From Rubrivivax sp. (lineage in GTDB: Bacteria > Pseudomonadota > Gammaproteobacteria > Burkholderiales > Burkholderiaceae_C): a stretch of 64,000 bases of DNA. Both the position numbers and the translations under genes were made by a program. The notes under the pieces are model-generated. The model made no database searches. It was not told the DNA's origin and was given only the letters and a program-made list of their open reading frames with translations. Where the stretch lies: the NCBI GenBank assembly GCA_027490215.1, contig JAIXYO010000027.1, positions 62,001 to 126,000 on the forward strand. The letters run 5' to 3'. This document shows positions 33,501 through 43,345 of this stretch, piece after piece. How positions within the stretch are numbered: position 1 is the stretch's first letter; each line of letters starts with the position of its first letter.

Positions 33501-34399
33501 TCGAGCGCGGCAAGCTCAGCATGGACGTTTCCTACGCGATCAGCGCCGACGGCCGGCTGGAGGCCAAGAACCAGGTGATTCTGAACCAGCTGACCTTCGG
33601 CGAGCGCATCGACAGTCCGAGCGCCACCAAGCTGCCGGTGCTGCTCGCGGTGGCCCTGCTGAAGGACCGCCGCGGCGTGATCGACATCAACCTTCCGATC
33701 AGCGGCTCGCTGAACGACCCGCAGTTCAGCGTCGGCGGCATCATCTTCAAGGTCATCCTCAATCTGATCGAGAAGGCGATCACCGCGCCTTTTTCGCTGA
33801 TGTTCGGCGGCGGCAGTGAAGACTTGAGCGAGGTCGCCTTCGGTGTCGGGGTGCCGTACTTCACCGAGTCTGGTGTGGCCGCGCTGGACAAGGTGGCGAA
33901 GGCACTGGCCGATCGGCCCTCGTTGAAGATGACGGTGACCGGTGTGTCCGATCCCGCCACCGAGCGCGACGGTTTTGTCCAGGCCGCGCTCAATGCACGG
34001 CTGGAGCGGGAACGCAAGAAGGAAGCGGCGCGTTCCGGAGCGGCGGCCACGGCGGCCAGTGCGCCAGCGGCGCCGGTGTTTGCTGCAGGCGAGCGGGATG
34101 AATTGCTGAAGGCGGTCTACAAGGACACGGACATCCCGGACAAGCCGCGCAATCTGGTCGGCCTGGCCAAGAGCCTGCCGCCTGCCGAGATGGAAGCCCT
34201 GCTGAAGTCGACCATCGAGGTCACGCCCGATGCGATGCGTCAGCTGGCGTTGCAGCGTGGCCTCGCGGTGCGCGATGCCCTGGTGGCCAGGGGCCTGCCG
34301 AGCGAGCGGCTCTTCGTGGCAGCACCCAAGGTGCGCAGCCCCGCTGGCGATGCCGAGGTCTGGCTGCCGAGCGCCAAGCTGTCGTTGACCAGTGATTGA
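30569..34399 (+). CDS. AsmA-like protein (DUF748), large envelope protein
   Basis: 1276 aa. One N-terminal membrane segment (about 6-26), then a long repetitive beta-rich periplasmic region with AsmA/DUF748 features (IDSPELRLARTAPGHYDIDDLI, DFTDNFVRPNYSAELTELNG, LKDRRGVIDINLPISGSLNDPQFSVGGI). Ala-rich linkers interrupt at about 345-365, 585-600 and 840-870. Large AsmA-like proteins are proposed to bridge the two membranes for phospholipid transport. The GTG at 30569 is chosen because AGGAG (30557-30561) lies seven bases upstream. The last bases overlap the next gene. Confidence 0.9.
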   Translation: MKWLRRFAWAGLALIGVWVLAWAIVPPVLKSQAQQRLSEVLGRSVTLGEVRFSPWSLELTLSDVVIGGAPGDTKALPLLKVARLYVDADISSLLRAAPVVEAFEIDSPELRLARTAPGHYDIDDLIARLQPTSPEPPSSEPLRFALYNVKVSNAAVFFDDRPVQQQHRLEALNLGLPFLANLPSKIDVKVEPRLAFRFNDTPFDSGAQATPFAETRQAKLQLKMGELDLKPYIGYLPQSLPVRLRGGSVAADLELDFAMPVNAEPSATLRGNVGLNNLALDDTAGAPLLEWKRLAVALSDVRPLHRSLSFGTIELDAPTLHVSRDAAGRLNLASLAGTPSKAAAAPAAVASAPTVPTAAVSPWKVQVDAVRLNGLSVLWADASVSPPAALALQSVDLKAGPLAYPFTADGAVPLSLQATLAGASAGGPAQGSVTVDGRVNDRQAELEVRLSALSLQALAPYVSQSLRAQVSGQLAASAQVKWAAGDSPRLTVGGGEITLDELQVADATAVPTKGKARSKPPAIALKQLAVKGAEVDVLARSVTLASVKFAQPSLAVSRDLEGIWNVQRWLKTTEPAAAPTRPVAAAASAPTGDAGWRVDLREFGIDGGSLRVDDAFVLGVPDSDPVRIDVRAIQLAVQSLTLNGSRTTAPAKVQFSARLLGPREIDQTASKASEKSTAVMLGAVTSGVLDWRGQLGLQPLMVKGALKLDRLPVQAFEPYVRDRLPVRLLRAETGIKANVSVKELPAGMDIGVTGDVLLADVLVHSRPAAGAKPGLGNTDELLSWQSFKLSGVTLAMAPGRGPVIDITEAALADFYSRLVITEEGRFNLQDVSANPAVAPADAASAPAVAQAPAAVTATAAAASGAAGTEVAPVTPMQLSIGSTKLTNGRVDFTDNFVRPNYSAELTELNGSLGAFRSGSRDMATLELHGRAAGTALLDISGQLNPMAQPLALNIRAKATDLELAPLSPYAGKYAGYAIERGKLSMDVSYAISADGRLEAKNQVILNQLTFGERIDSPSATKLPVLLAVALLKDRRGVIDINLPISGSLNDPQFSVGGIIFKVILNLIEKAITAPFSLMFGGGSEDLSEVAFGVGVPYFTESGVAALDKVAKALADRPSLKMTVTGVSDPATERDGFVQAALNARLERERKKEAARSGAAATAASAPAAPVFAAGERDELLKAVYKDTDIPDKPRNLVGLAKSLPPAEMEALLKSTIEVTPDAMRQLALQRGLAVRDALVARGLPSERLFVAAPKVRSPAGDAEVWLPSAKLSLTSD

Positions 34400-36548
34400 C
34401 GTCTTGCGCAGGCGGCGCACGGTCATGGCAGGCGTTCAGGTCTTGTCGTTGCCTGTTGCCCTGGCCGTGGTGGTCGACGCGGGGGCGCAGACGGGTCCGT
34501 CAGTCACGTCGCTCGACACCGTGGTGATTTCCGGTCGGCGGACCCGAGAGCCCTCGTTCGATGTGCCAGCGGCGATATCCGCTGTCAACCGCGATGCGAT
34601 CGAGAGCGCCGGCCCGCAGGTCAGTCTGGCCGAGGTGCTGAACCAGGTACCGGGCATCTCGGTGAGGAACCGCAACAACGACGCGCAGGACCTGCAGCTG
34701 TCGATCCGCGGCTTCGGCGCCCGGTCGACATTCGGCATCCGCGGCGTCAAGGTGCTTGTCGATGGCATCCCGGCCACGATGCCCGATGGGCAGGGTCAGG
34801 TGTCGAATGTGTCGCTCGGCTCGGTCGGGCGCATTGAAGTGCTGCGTGGTCCGCTGGCCCAGCTGTACGGCAATGCCGCTGGCGGTGTGGTGCGCATCGT
34901 CACGCAAGACGATGCGCTGGTCCCGACCGCCACCGTCACGGCCGCGCGGGGCCGCTTCGGGCTTCGCAAGATCGGTGTCAAGGCCAGCACCAGCACGCCG
35001 GGCTACGGCTTGACCATCGAGGGCGCCGAGAGCCGCACCGACGGCTTTCGCCCGAACAGCGAGTCCAAGCGGCGCCAGCTCAACGCCCGCTGGCAGACAC
35101 AGGCAACCGATGACACCCATCTGGCCATCGTGCTCAATGCGCTGGACCAGCCGCTGTCGAAGGACCCGCTCGGCTTGACCGCCACGCAGTTCCGCAGCCG
35201 CGACCGAGGCAGCCAGCCGGCCTACCTCGCGGCGTTGGCGCAGGATCCGCGCAAGACCGTTCGCCAGGAGCAGCTGGGTGCCACCCTCGAGCACCGCCTC
35301 GGCGAAGCCACCGAACTGTCGGCCAGCCTGTACCTCGGCTCGCGCCGTCTGGCCAATGCGCTGTCGATCCCGATCGCGGCTCAGGGGTCACCCACGTCGA
35401 GCGGCGGCATCGTGGATTTCGATCGAACCTATGGCGGCGGCACGCTGCAGGGAGCTCACCGAGTGGCTCTCGGGGAGGGTCGCTTTTTGAAGCTCAACGC
35501 GGGCGTCGAGGTCGAAACCTACCGGGAAGACCGCCAGGGTTACGTCAACACGCGCGGCCAGCGCGGTGACTTGAAGCGCGACGAGGTGAACACTGTGCGC
35601 AGCACGGATGTCTTCATGCAGGCGGCCTACGACCTGAGCGCGCAGTGGACGCTGACCGCCGGCGCTCGGCACAGCGATGTCAGGTTCAAGTCTGACGATC
35701 GTTACATCACGGCGGGAAACCCGGACGACAGCGGTCGGCGCCACTTCAACGCGATCAATCCGGTCGCAGGCCTGGCCTGGAAGGTGACCCCTTCGCTCAA
35801 CGTTTATGCCAATGTCGGCCGCGGCTTCGAGACGCCGACCTTCAACGAACTGTCCTACCGATCGAGTGGCCTGACGGGACTCAACACCGCATTGAAAGCC
35901 TCGCGCAGCCGTCATGCCGAGATCGGCGGCAAGTGGAAGATCGCCGACGCGCAGCGTCTTGATGTGGCTGTGTTCGACATCCGGACCGACGACGAGATCG
36001 TCGTGGACACCAACAGCGGTGGACGCTCGACGTTCAGAAACGCGGGACGGACCTCGCGGCGTGGCTTCGAGGTAACCCACCAGGCCCAGCTGGGCGACAC
36101 GCTGCACAGCGTGATCAGCCTCACTGCGCTGCGGGCGCGTTTCGACGACCGCTTCATCAGTGGCTCCGGCAGCGCTGCTGCAGAGGTGCGCGCCGGCAAC
36201 CGCCTGCCGGGCACGCCCAATCGCCATCTGTATGCCGAACTGGCCTGGTCCCCGAACGCCGCCTGGGGCGGCTTCACCGGCGCCGCCGAAGTCGCTCACA
36301 CCGGCCGGCTGTATGTGAATGACACGAACACCGATGCCACATCCACCAGCACGGTCTTCAATCTGCGTGCCAGCTGGCGGCAACGTCTGGGTGGCTGGGA
36401 GTTCAGCGAGCTGATTCGTATCGACAATGTGGCCAATCGCTACTACGCCGGTTCGGTCATCGTCAACGAAGGCAACGGCCGCTTTTTCGAGACCGCCATG
36501 CCGCGAACCTGGACGATCGGCATCACCGCCACCTATGCGTGGCAGTGA
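34392..36548 (+). CDS. TonB-dependent outer membrane receptor
   Basis: 718 aa. A signal peptide with an RRRR n-region (to about 32) is followed by a plug domain (about 40-165; LDTVVISGRRTREPSFDVPAA as the TonB-box side, GIRGVKVLVDGIP, RIEVLRGPLAQLYGNAAGGVV) and a 22-strand barrel ending in an aromatic-terminal strand (TYAWQ). Similar to FecA/siderophore-type receptors, but the ligand is unknown. The GTG at 34392 overlaps the AsmA-like stop by eight bases. An ATG at 34425 would remove the positive n-region, so it is less likely. Confidence 0.92.
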   Translation: MIDVLRRRRTVMAGVQVLSLPVALAVVVDAGAQTGPSVTSLDTVVISGRRTREPSFDVPAAISAVNRDAIESAGPQVSLAEVLNQVPGISVRNRNNDAQDLQLSIRGFGARSTFGIRGVKVLVDGIPATMPDGQGQVSNVSLGSVGRIEVLRGPLAQLYGNAAGGVVRIVTQDDALVPTATVTAARGRFGLRKIGVKASTSTPGYGLTIEGAESRTDGFRPNSESKRRQLNARWQTQATDDTHLAIVLNALDQPLSKDPLGLTATQFRSRDRGSQPAYLAALAQDPRKTVRQEQLGATLEHRLGEATELSASLYLGSRRLANALSIPIAAQGSPTSSGGIVDFDRTYGGGTLQGAHRVALGEGRFLKLNAGVEVETYREDRQGYVNTRGQRGDLKRDEVNTVRSTDVFMQAAYDLSAQWTLTAGARHSDVRFKSDDRYITAGNPDDSGRRHFNAINPVAGLAWKVTPSLNVYANVGRGFETPTFNELSYRSSGLTGLNTALKASRSRHAEIGGKWKIADAQRLDVAVFDIRTDDEIVVDTNSGGRSTFRNAGRTSRRGFEVTHQAQLGDTLHSVISLTALRARFDDRFISGSGSAAAEVRAGNRLPGTPNRHLYAELAWSPNAAWGGFTGAAEVAHTGRLYVNDTNTDATSTSTVFNLRASWRQRLGGWEFSELIRIDNVANRYYAGSVIVNEGNGRFFETAMPRTWTIGITATYAWQ

Positions 36549-36632
36549 GCCCCGAAAGAATGTGCGGTGAATGCCGACCCAGGGTCTTGGATTGCTTCCG
36601 AGAATCCACATCTGAAATCGAAGGAGTTTTCC

Positions 36633-37169
36633 ATGGCACAAGAAGTCATCACACTGGGCGGCGGTTGTTTCTGGTGCACCGAGGCGGTGTTCGAACTGGT
36701 CGATGGCGTCACGTCGGTCGAGTCCGGTTACAGCAACGGCCAGGTCGCCAGGCCGAGTTATGAACAGGTCTGCAGCGGCAGGACCGGCTGCGTCGAAGTG
36801 ATCCGCGTCAACTTTGACAACGAGCGCATCAGCTTGCGCGAGGTGCTCGAGATCTTCTTCGTGATCCACGACCCGACCACGCTGAATCGCCAGGGTGCAG
36901 ACACCGGTACCCAGTACCGCTCAGGGATCTACTTCCACCACCCCGACCAGCAGGCCGTGGCGCGCGAGGTGATGGCCGAGGTGGACCAGAAAGTGGCCGG
37001 CAAGCTCGTCACCGAGTTGCTGCCGGTGGCCGACTACTCGCGTGCTGAGGATTACCACCAGCACTACTTCGCCAACCACCCTTACCAGGGCTACTGCGCC
37101 ATGGTGGCAGCGCCGAAGGTCGAGAAATTCCGCAAGACCTTCGCCAGCCGGGTCAAGCAGACGGTTTGA
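36633..37169 (+). CDS. msrA: Peptide methionine sulfoxide reductase MsrA
   Basis: 178 aa. The catalytic motif GGGCFWCTEA (Cys 12), with the substrate residues SGYSNG and the EDYHQHYF block, is intact. It reduces S-methionine sulfoxide in proteins. RBS AAGGAG nine bases before the ATG. Located between two TonB receptor regions, with no clear operon partner. Confidence 0.96.
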   Translation: MAQEVITLGGGCFWCTEAVFELVDGVTSVESGYSNGQVARPSYEQVCSGRTGCVEVIRVNFDNERISLREVLEIFFVIHDPTTLNRQGADTGTQYRSGIYFHHPDQQAVAREVMAEVDQKVAGKLVTELLPVADYSRAEDYHQHYFANHPYQGYCAMVAAPKVEKFRKTFASRVKQTV

Positions 37170-37182
37170 TGTCGAGCGCGTG

Positions 37183-37587
37183 ATGAAGACCGTCTGGCCG
37201 CGCGTGGCCTTCGCCCTGGCGCTGTGTTTCAGCGCGCTGACGATGCAGTCGATCGGGCTGCTGCACGGCGTCGCGCACCCGCATCACGGGCACGCGCCCA
37301 GCGCGGTGTCGGTTGATGCGAGCATCGGCAGCCCCACCGAACCACAGGCGGCATCCGGGTTCGCCCACTCGCACGGCTGGCTCCAGGCATTGTTCGCGGA
37401 CCACTTCGAAGGCAGCGCAGGCTGCACATTGTTCGATCAGCTGACCCACGCTGATCTGCTGCACGAATTGCCGGCGCTCGCGCTGACCTTCGAGGCGCCG
37501 TTTCACCCGGACGCCGTCCACGCAGCGTGGCACCACGCCACCCAGGTCACGGGCTTCCTCGCCCGAGCACCGCCCGCGATCGGCTGA
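37183..37587 (+). CDS. Secreted His-rich protein, putative metal binding
   Basis: 134 aa. N-terminal signal or anchor (WPRVAFALALCFSALTMQSI), then His clusters HGVAHPHHGHAP and FAHSHGWLQALFADHFEG, and the segment HAAWHHATQV near the end. It resembles small proteins beside metal TonB receptors. With the ZnuD-like receptor 162 bases downstream, a periplasmic zinc (or copper) binding role is reasonable. No family name is certain. Confidence 0.65.
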   Translation: MKTVWPRVAFALALCFSALTMQSIGLLHGVAHPHHGHAPSAVSVDASIGSPTEPQAASGFAHSHGWLQALFADHFEGSAGCTLFDQLTHADLLHELPALALTFEAPFHPDAVHAAWHHATQVTGFLARAPPAIG

Positions 37588-37749
37588 GTGGCGCAGGCCT
37601 GGCCGCCGGCCAGCCCCCCGCGCCCTTCCCTTGGCAGCAGCACGCCGCGGTCCGTGATGGACTGCGCCGTCACTCCTTTTTCAGCGCCATCGGTGCGTCT
37701 GGCCCTCGGGTCGCGTGCCGGTGTTCGCATGTCCAGAGTCGATCCATCC

Positions 37750-39861
37750 ATGTCTACACGCTTTCATACCCCACGCAGCGCCCTGGCGCTGTCCTTGAGT
37801 CTGGCCTTCGCGGCCGGAACTCCTCAGCTCGGCCAGGCGCAAACGCCGCCTGATGCCACCACTTCTGCCAGCACATCGCTGCCCGCCCGCACGCTCGACA
37901 CCGTCGTGATCACCGGCAATCCGCTCGGGAGCCCCCAGATCGCTGCACCCGTGTCGGTGCTGTCCGGCGACGGGCTGGTTTTGCGACGCGGCAGTTCTCT
38001 GGGCGACACACTCACTGGCCTGCCTGGGGTGTCGTCAACCTACTTCGGACCCAACGCCAACCGGCCGGTGATTCGCGGGCTCGATGGTGACCGTGTGCGC
38101 ATCCTCAGCAATGCGGGCGCCTCGATGGATGCGTCGTCATTGAGTTACGACCACGCGGTGCCGCTCGACCCCTTGATCGTTGACCGCATCGAGGTGCTGC
38201 GCGGCCCAGGCGCGCTGTTCTATGGTGGCAGCGCGGTCGGCGGTGTCGTCAACACGCTGGACAACAGGATTCCGCGTGCTCCGATGGACGGCTTCTCCGG
38301 GTCCGCCGAGGTGCGGCTCGGTGGTGCTGCGCGCGAGCGCGGTGGTGCAGCGCTGATCGAGACCGGCAACGACCGTTTTGCCTTGCACGCCGATGTCTTT
38401 GGCCGTGACACCTCGGACCTGCGGGTGCCCCGTTACACGCCGCTGGAAGATGGCACGCCACTCGCGCGCAGCAGCCGTGTCCGCAATTCGGCCGCTGAAA
38501 CACATGGGGGCGCGCTCGGCGGATCCCTGTTCTTCGGCGGAGGTGCTGATCCGGCACAAGGTCGCGTGGGCTTGTCTGTTGACACGTATCGCAGCGATTA
38601 CGGCATCACGGCCGAGCCCGACGTGATGATCCAGCTCAAGCGCGACCGTGTCGGCTTTGCCAGCGAACTCAAGCTCGCCGACGGCCTCTGGCGGGCGCTG
38701 CGGCTGAACGCCAACTACACCGACTACCGGCACCAGGAAGTCGAGGGCAGCGGTGCGGTGGGCACCGTGTTCAGCAGCGAGGGTTACGACCTGCGTCTGG
38801 AGGCTGAGCACGCGCCGCTCGGCCCGCTGCGCGGGGTGCTGGGCGTGCAGCATGAGGATTTCAATTTCTCCGCGCTGGGCGACGAAGCGTTCGTGCCGAA
38901 GACGAACACCCGCAAGACCGGCCTGTTTGCGCTGGAAGAGATGGCGTGGGTCGGCGGCACGCTGTCTGTGGGCGCCCGCTTCGAGCGTGCCGAGGTGGAT
39001 TCCGAGGGGGACGCCGACCCACTGCTGCCGAAGTTCGGTGACCAGGTTCGCCGGAACTTCTCGCTGCAGAGCTATTCCCTGGCCAACGTCCTCCCGCTGA
39101 CACCGAACTGGTCGCTTTCCGGCTCGCTGAGCGCGACAGAGCGCGCGCCGACCTATTTCGAGCTCTACGCCAACGGGGTTCATGCGGCCACCGCCGCCTA
39201 CGAACAGGGGAACAGCCGCTTGCCGACCGAGCGCGGCACCAACGTGGATCTGGCACTGCAATGGAAGACCGAAACCGACCAACTGCGAGTCGGAGCGTTC
39301 TACACCCGGTTCTCGCGCTTCATCTCGCTCGACGCCTCGGGCGAACACGTCGACGAATCCGGCGCGGTGGTGGCCGCTGGCACGCCGGACAGCGTGCCGC
39401 TGTACCGATTCAATGCGGTGCGTGCACGTTTGTATGGTGTCGAGATCGAAGGCCGCAAGCGACTGGCCGATCTGCCGTGGCAACTGGATGGCACCAGCCA
39501 ATTCGACATGACGCGCGGCGCCAACCGAAGCACCGGCGAGCCGTTGCCGCGCATTGCCCCGTGGCGCTTGAAGCTCGGGCTCGATGCGGCGCGCGGGCCG
39601 TGGACGGCACGCATCGAGGCCGACCATGCGGCGCGCCAGAACCGCGTGCCCGACACCGATCGGCCGACGTCGAGCTACACGCTGGTGAACCTGTCACTGT
39701 CTCAGCGCATCAGCGTGAACCTGGCCGATGCGATGTGGTACGTCAAGCTCACCAATCTGGGCAATGAGCGGGCTTACAGCGCATCGACGATCGAGACCAT
39801 CCGTGGCCTGTCGCCCCTGCCAGGGCGTGCTGTTCAGGTGGGGATGCGTGTGACCTTCTGA
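37750..39861 (+). CDS. TonB-dependent receptor, ZnuD-like (zinc uptake candidate)
   Basis: 703 aa. A signal peptide ends near GQAQ (about 33), then a plug domain (LDTVVITGNPLGSP, NRPVIRGLDGDRVRIL, DASSLSYDHAVPLDP, RIEVLRGPGALFYGGSAVGGVVN) and the barrel, ending in QVGMRVTF. The SSLSYDHAVPLDPLIVDRIEVLRG plug segment is the pattern of the ZnuD family, which imports zinc. The preceding His-rich gene supports that. No Zur box could be seen by eye in the 162 bases upstream. The ATG at 37750 is chosen for the signal peptide; the frame is open further upstream. Confidence 0.85.
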   Translation: MSTRFHTPRSALALSLSLAFAAGTPQLGQAQTPPDATTSASTSLPARTLDTVVITGNPLGSPQIAAPVSVLSGDGLVLRRGSSLGDTLTGLPGVSSTYFGPNANRPVIRGLDGDRVRILSNAGASMDASSLSYDHAVPLDPLIVDRIEVLRGPGALFYGGSAVGGVVNTLDNRIPRAPMDGFSGSAEVRLGGAARERGGAALIETGNDRFALHADVFGRDTSDLRVPRYTPLEDGTPLARSSRVRNSAAETHGGALGGSLFFGGGADPAQGRVGLSVDTYRSDYGITAEPDVMIQLKRDRVGFASELKLADGLWRALRLNANYTDYRHQEVEGSGAVGTVFSSEGYDLRLEAEHAPLGPLRGVLGVQHEDFNFSALGDEAFVPKTNTRKTGLFALEEMAWVGGTLSVGARFERAEVDSEGDADPLLPKFGDQVRRNFSLQSYSLANVLPLTPNWSLSGSLSATERAPTYFELYANGVHAATAAYEQGNSRLPTERGTNVDLALQWKTETDQLRVGAFYTRFSRFISLDASGEHVDESGAVVAAGTPDSVPLYRFNAVRARLYGVEIEGRKRLADLPWQLDGTSQFDMTRGANRSTGEPLPRIAPWRLKLGLDAARGPWTARIEADHAARQNRVPDTDRPTSSYTLVNLSLSQRISVNLADAMWYVKLTNLGNERAYSASTIETIRGLSPLPGRAVQVGMRVTF

Positions 39862-39876
39862 GGCGGGATCGCTGGA

Positions 39877-40512
39877 TCAGGGGGCCAGCCGCTCCCTGAT
39901 CCACTGTTGCGCTTCCAACCGATACCGCAGCCGGTCGTGCAGCCGCGACCGGCGGCCTTGCCAGAACTCCCAGCGGTCCGGCACCAGGCGGTAGCCGCCC
40001 CAGTGGGGCGGGCGCGGCGGGTTCAGCAGGTACTGCGCCCCGTACCTCGCCGCATTGGCGACCAGCACGCTGCGCGAGGAAATCACTTCGCTTTGCGGTG
40101 AGGCCCAGGCGCCGATGCGCGAATCCAGCGGCCGCGATGCGAAGTAGGCGTCGGACTCGGCTGCATCGACCTTCTCGACCTGGCCCTCGATCCGCACGAC
40201 CCTTTCCAGCTCGACCCAATGGAACTGCAAGGCTGCCTGCGGGTGCGCCGCCAGCTCCCGGCCCTTGCGGCTGTCGTAGTTGGTGAACCAGACGATGCCC
40301 CGCGAGTCGCAGCCCTTGATCAGCACCACCCGGGTCGAGGGTCGCCCGTCAGCACCGACGGTGGCCAGGGTCATCGCATTGGGCTCCGGAAGCTCGCCGC
40401 TGATCGCCTGTTGCAGCCACAACTCGAACTGCGCCAGCGGGTCGGCCAGCGAAGCGCTCTCGTCGAGTTCGGCGCGTTCGTAGCTCTTTCGGAGATCGGC
40501 GAGGTGGCTCAT
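39877..40512 (-). CDS. pdxH: Pyridoxamine 5'-phosphate oxidase
   Basis: 211 aa. FMN-dependent final step of pyridoxal phosphate synthesis and salvage. Seen are [38 protein letters not shown] and the C-terminal [21 protein letters not shown] signature. The ATG at 40512 is used rather than the TTG one codon earlier. Monocistronic, convergent with the receptor gene. Confidence 0.97.
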   Translation of the reverse strand: MSHLADLRKSYERAELDESASLADPLAQFELWLQQAISGELPEPNAMTLATVGADGRPSTRVVLIKGCDSRGIVWFTNYDSRKGRELAAHPQAALQFHWVELERVVRIEGQVEKVDAAESDAYFASRPLDSRIGAWASPQSEVISSRSVLVANAARYGAQYLLNPPRPPHWGGYRLVPDRWEFWQGRRSRLHDRLRYRLEAQQWIRERLAP

Positions 40513-40623
40513 CAACCGAGTATAGAAAGCAGTCGGTTCCGATGTCAGTGATGCCCCTCTGGTGCCGCAGACTCGTTGTCTGCATCCTTCGCGCCAGGAA
40601 TTCAGAAGTAAAGGACGCAGACG

Positions 40624-41271
40624 ATGACCTCAGGGCCCGTGATCATTGTGTTGGCTGCCGGCCTGGGATCCCGATTTCAGGATGCCGGTCACAAGTTGAG
40701 CCAGCCCTTGGGAACCACCAGCGTGCTCGGCGCCACGCTGACTCAAGCGATGGGCAGCGGTCTGCCGCTGGTCGTGATCACCACCGAGGCCCTGGTGGCC
40801 GAAGCCGCCCGCTACGTCGCCCGCCAGGACATCGTGTTGCTCGAAGCGGCGTCACGGGCGGTCGAAGGGCGCAGCGACCTGCGCGCGGTCAATGCCCGGC
40901 TCGGCAAGGGCGCGGCGATCGCGGCAGGGGTGTCCGCACGCTCGAACGCCGATGGCTGGCTGGTGCTGCCCGCCGACATGCCCCTGGTGCAATCGGCCAC
41001 CCTGCAGCAGGTGGCTGCGGCGCTGCGCGATCACACGATCGCCTACGCCCAGCTTCATGGCCAGCGGGGGCATCCGGTCGCCTTCAACGTCGAGCTGTAT
41101 TCCGAGCTGGTCACGCTGCAAGGCGACGAGGGCGCGCGCCGCATGCTGTCGCGCTACCCGGCACACCCGGTGGAGGTCGACGACCCGGGCGTGCTGGTCG
41201 ATGTCGACACCGTGGCCGATCTGGAACGGGTGCGCAGACTGTGGGCGCCCATGGAGCCGGTGTCTCACTAG
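40624..41271 (+). CDS. MobA-like nucleotidyltransferase
   Basis: 215 aa, GT-A/MobA fold. [13 protein letters not shown] is the nucleotide loop, VLPADMPLV holds the metal Asp, and [10 protein letters not shown] is the acceptor motif of the MocA/MobA group (molybdenum cofactor cytidylyl- or guanylyl-transferase). The loop lacks the usual GGxSxRMG form, and no molybdoenzyme gene is near, so the substrate is open. AAAGGA precedes the ATG. Confidence 0.82.
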   Translation: MTSGPVIIVLAAGLGSRFQDAGHKLSQPLGTTSVLGATLTQAMGSGLPLVVITTEALVAEAARYVARQDIVLLEAASRAVEGRSDLRAVNARLGKGAAIAAGVSARSNADGWLVLPADMPLVQSATLQQVAAALRDHTIAYAQLHGQRGHPVAFNVELYSELVTLQGDEGARRMLSRYPAHPVEVDDPGVLVDVDTVADLERVRRLWAPMEPVSH

Positions 41272-41415
41272 ACCGCACGCTCTTGCCGCTTTGGGCATCA
41301 CGCTTGCTAACAGGCATCGCGAGCGACGTGCCTTGATCCCTGCGTGCGCAGAAGTGAACCTCCGCCTGCGACACTGTGGTCTGTGGTGATGTCGCCGCCC
41401 AGTCGAAAGCAGACC

Positions 41416-43248
41416 ATGCCGATGAATTCCACCGTCGATCAGGTGACGCAGCGCATCCGCGAACGCAGCGCCACACTGCGCCAAGCCTATCTGGCCCGTG
41501 TGGCCGCTGCGGCGCAACGCGCTCGCGGCAGCGACCGCATGGGTTGCGCGAACGTGGCGCATGCCTTTGCGGCGATGCCGGCCGAAGACAAGCTCCGGAT
41601 CGTGGCCGAACGCGCTCCACACATCGGTGTGGTGACGGCCTACAACGACATGCTGTCGGCGCACCAGCCCTACGAAGGGTTCCCGGCCCTGATTCGCGAT
41701 GAAGCGCACAAGCGTGGTGCCACGGTGCAGGTGGCAGGCGGCGTGCCGGCGATGTGCGATGGCGTGACGCAGGGTCTGCCTGGCATGGAGCTCAGCCTGT
41801 TCTCGCGCGACACCATCGCCATGGGCACCGCCGTGGCGCTGACGCACGATGTGTTCGACGCCGCGCTGCTGCTTGGCGTTTGCGACAAGATCGTGCCTGG
41901 CCTGTTGATCGGGGCCCTGCATTTCGGCCACTTGCCCTGTGTCTTCGTGCCGGCGGGCCCGATGAGCACCGGTCTCAGCAACAACGCCAAGGGCAAGGTG
42001 CGCGAGCAGTTCGCGCAGGGGCTGGTCGGCCGCGACGAACTGCTGCGCTCCGAGTCGGCCTCGTACCACGGCCCCGGCACGTGCACCTTCTACGGCACGG
42101 CCAACAGCAACCAGATGCTGCTCGAGGCGATGGGCCTGCATGTGCCTGGCGCCGCCTTTGTGCACCCGCACGCCGATTTGCGGGAGACGCTGACACGCGA
42201 CGCGGTTCGCACCGTGCTCGGCCTGGTCAAAGGCAGGAAGTACACGCCCATCGGCCAGCTCGTCGATGAGCGGGTGATCGTCAACGCCATGGTCGCGCTG
42301 CTGGCCACCGGCGGCTCGACCAACCACCTGATCCACTGGGTGGCCGTGGCGCGTGCGGCCGGCATCCTGATCAACTGGACCGATTTCGCCGACCTGTCGC
42401 ATGCCACGCCGCTGCTGGCGCGCGTCTACCCGAACGGGAGTGCCGATGTGAACCAGTTCCAGGCCGCGGGCGGGCCGGGCTACGTGATTCGCGAGTTGAT
42501 CGACGCGGGCCTGATGCATGCCGACGTCGCCACGGTGGCTGACGGTGGCCTGCGCGACTACACGCGGCTGCCGAAACGTGATGACACCGCTGTGCTGCGC
42601 TGGGTTGACCTTCCACCATCGACCACCGTCCATCGCGACGACGACATCGTGCGGCCCGCTGCCGCTCCATTCAGCGACCAGGGTGGGCTGGCGCTGTTGA
42701 CCGGCAACCTCGGCCGTGCCGTCATCAAGACCTCGGCAGTGCCGGCCGACCGGCATGTGGTCGAAGCGCCCGCGATCGTGTTCGACACCCAGGAAGCGCT
42801 GCAGGCGGCGTTCAAGGCGGGTGAGCTGGAACGCGACTTTGTCGCTGTGGTGCGATTCCAGGGCCCGCACGCGAACGGCATGCCCGAGTTGCACAAGCTG
42901 ACACCACCGCTGTCGGTGCTGCAGGGCAAAGGCTTCAAGGTCGCTCTTGTGACCGACGGCCGGATGAGCGGCGCCTCGGGCAAGGTACCCGCTGCCATCC
43001 ACGTCAGCCCCGAAGCGCTGGCGGGTGGTCCATTGGCCAAGGTGCGCAGCGGCGATCTGATCCGCATCGATTCGAACACCGGCACGCTGGAGGCCTTGGT
43101 CGACGCGGACACCTGGGCGGCGCGTGAGCCGGCGGTGCTGTCCGAGGAGCAGCGCGACATCAATGCCCACGGCCTCGGCCGCGAACTGTTCGGCGGCATG
43201 CGCCGCAATGTCTTGACTGCCGAAGAGGGCGCTGTGACCTGGCTTTAA
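41416..43248 (+). CDS. edd: 6-phosphogluconate dehydratase
   Basis: 610 aa. Iron-sulfur dehydratase of the Entner-Doudoroff pathway, making KDPG. The IlvD/Edd family blocks are seen: [36 protein letters not shown] and the C-terminal [14 protein letters not shown]. Alternative starts (ATG at 41389 or 41422) differ by a few residues. The next gene, eda, completes the pathway. Confidence 0.97.
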   Translation: MPMNSTVDQVTQRIRERSATLRQAYLARVAAAAQRARGSDRMGCANVAHAFAAMPAEDKLRIVAERAPHIGVVTAYNDMLSAHQPYEGFPALIRDEAHKRGATVQVAGGVPAMCDGVTQGLPGMELSLFSRDTIAMGTAVALTHDVFDAALLLGVCDKIVPGLLIGALHFGHLPCVFVPAGPMSTGLSNNAKGKVREQFAQGLVGRDELLRSESASYHGPGTCTFYGTANSNQMLLEAMGLHVPGAAFVHPHADLRETLTRDAVRTVLGLVKGRKYTPIGQLVDERVIVNAMVALLATGGSTNHLIHWVAVARAAGILINWTDFADLSHATPLLARVYPNGSADVNQFQAAGGPGYVIRELIDAGLMHADVATVADGGLRDYTRLPKRDDTAVLRWVDLPPSTTVHRDDDIVRPAAAPFSDQGGLALLTGNLGRAVIKTSAVPADRHVVEAPAIVFDTQEALQAAFKAGELERDFVAVVRFQGPHANGMPELHKLTPPLSVLQGKGFKVALVTDGRMSGASGKVPAAIHVSPEALAGGPLAKVRSGDLIRIDSNTGTLEALVDADTWAAREPAVLSEEQRDINAHGLGRELFGGMRRNVLTAEEGAVTWL

Positions 43249-43345
43249 TGTTGGCCCCAAGGCCACCGCAAGCGGTGACCGCCCCCCGAGGGGAGCAAAA
43301 ATTCTTGGGGCGGCCCGGCGAATTTTTTTCACTGAGGTACATCGA
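43249..43345. repeat. edd-eda spacer with short inverted repeats
   Basis: The spacer holds small hairpins (CCGC-AA-GCGG; CCCC-GA-GGGG) followed by AT-rich runs (AAAAATTC, AATTTTTTT). This CCCCAAGG...CCCCGAGGGG type of spacer recurs in Burkholderiales genomes from general knowledge; I cannot confirm copy number here. It may act as a terminator-like or mRNA-stabilising element between the two genes. Confidence 0.4.

Noticed and set aside
31721-34426. 901-residue minus-strand frame opposite the AsmA-like gene
   Set aside because: Long open antisense frames are expected in GC-rich coding DNA. The sequence is His/Gln/Arg-rich and low in protein-like patterns, and the plus strand encodes a clear DUF748 protein.
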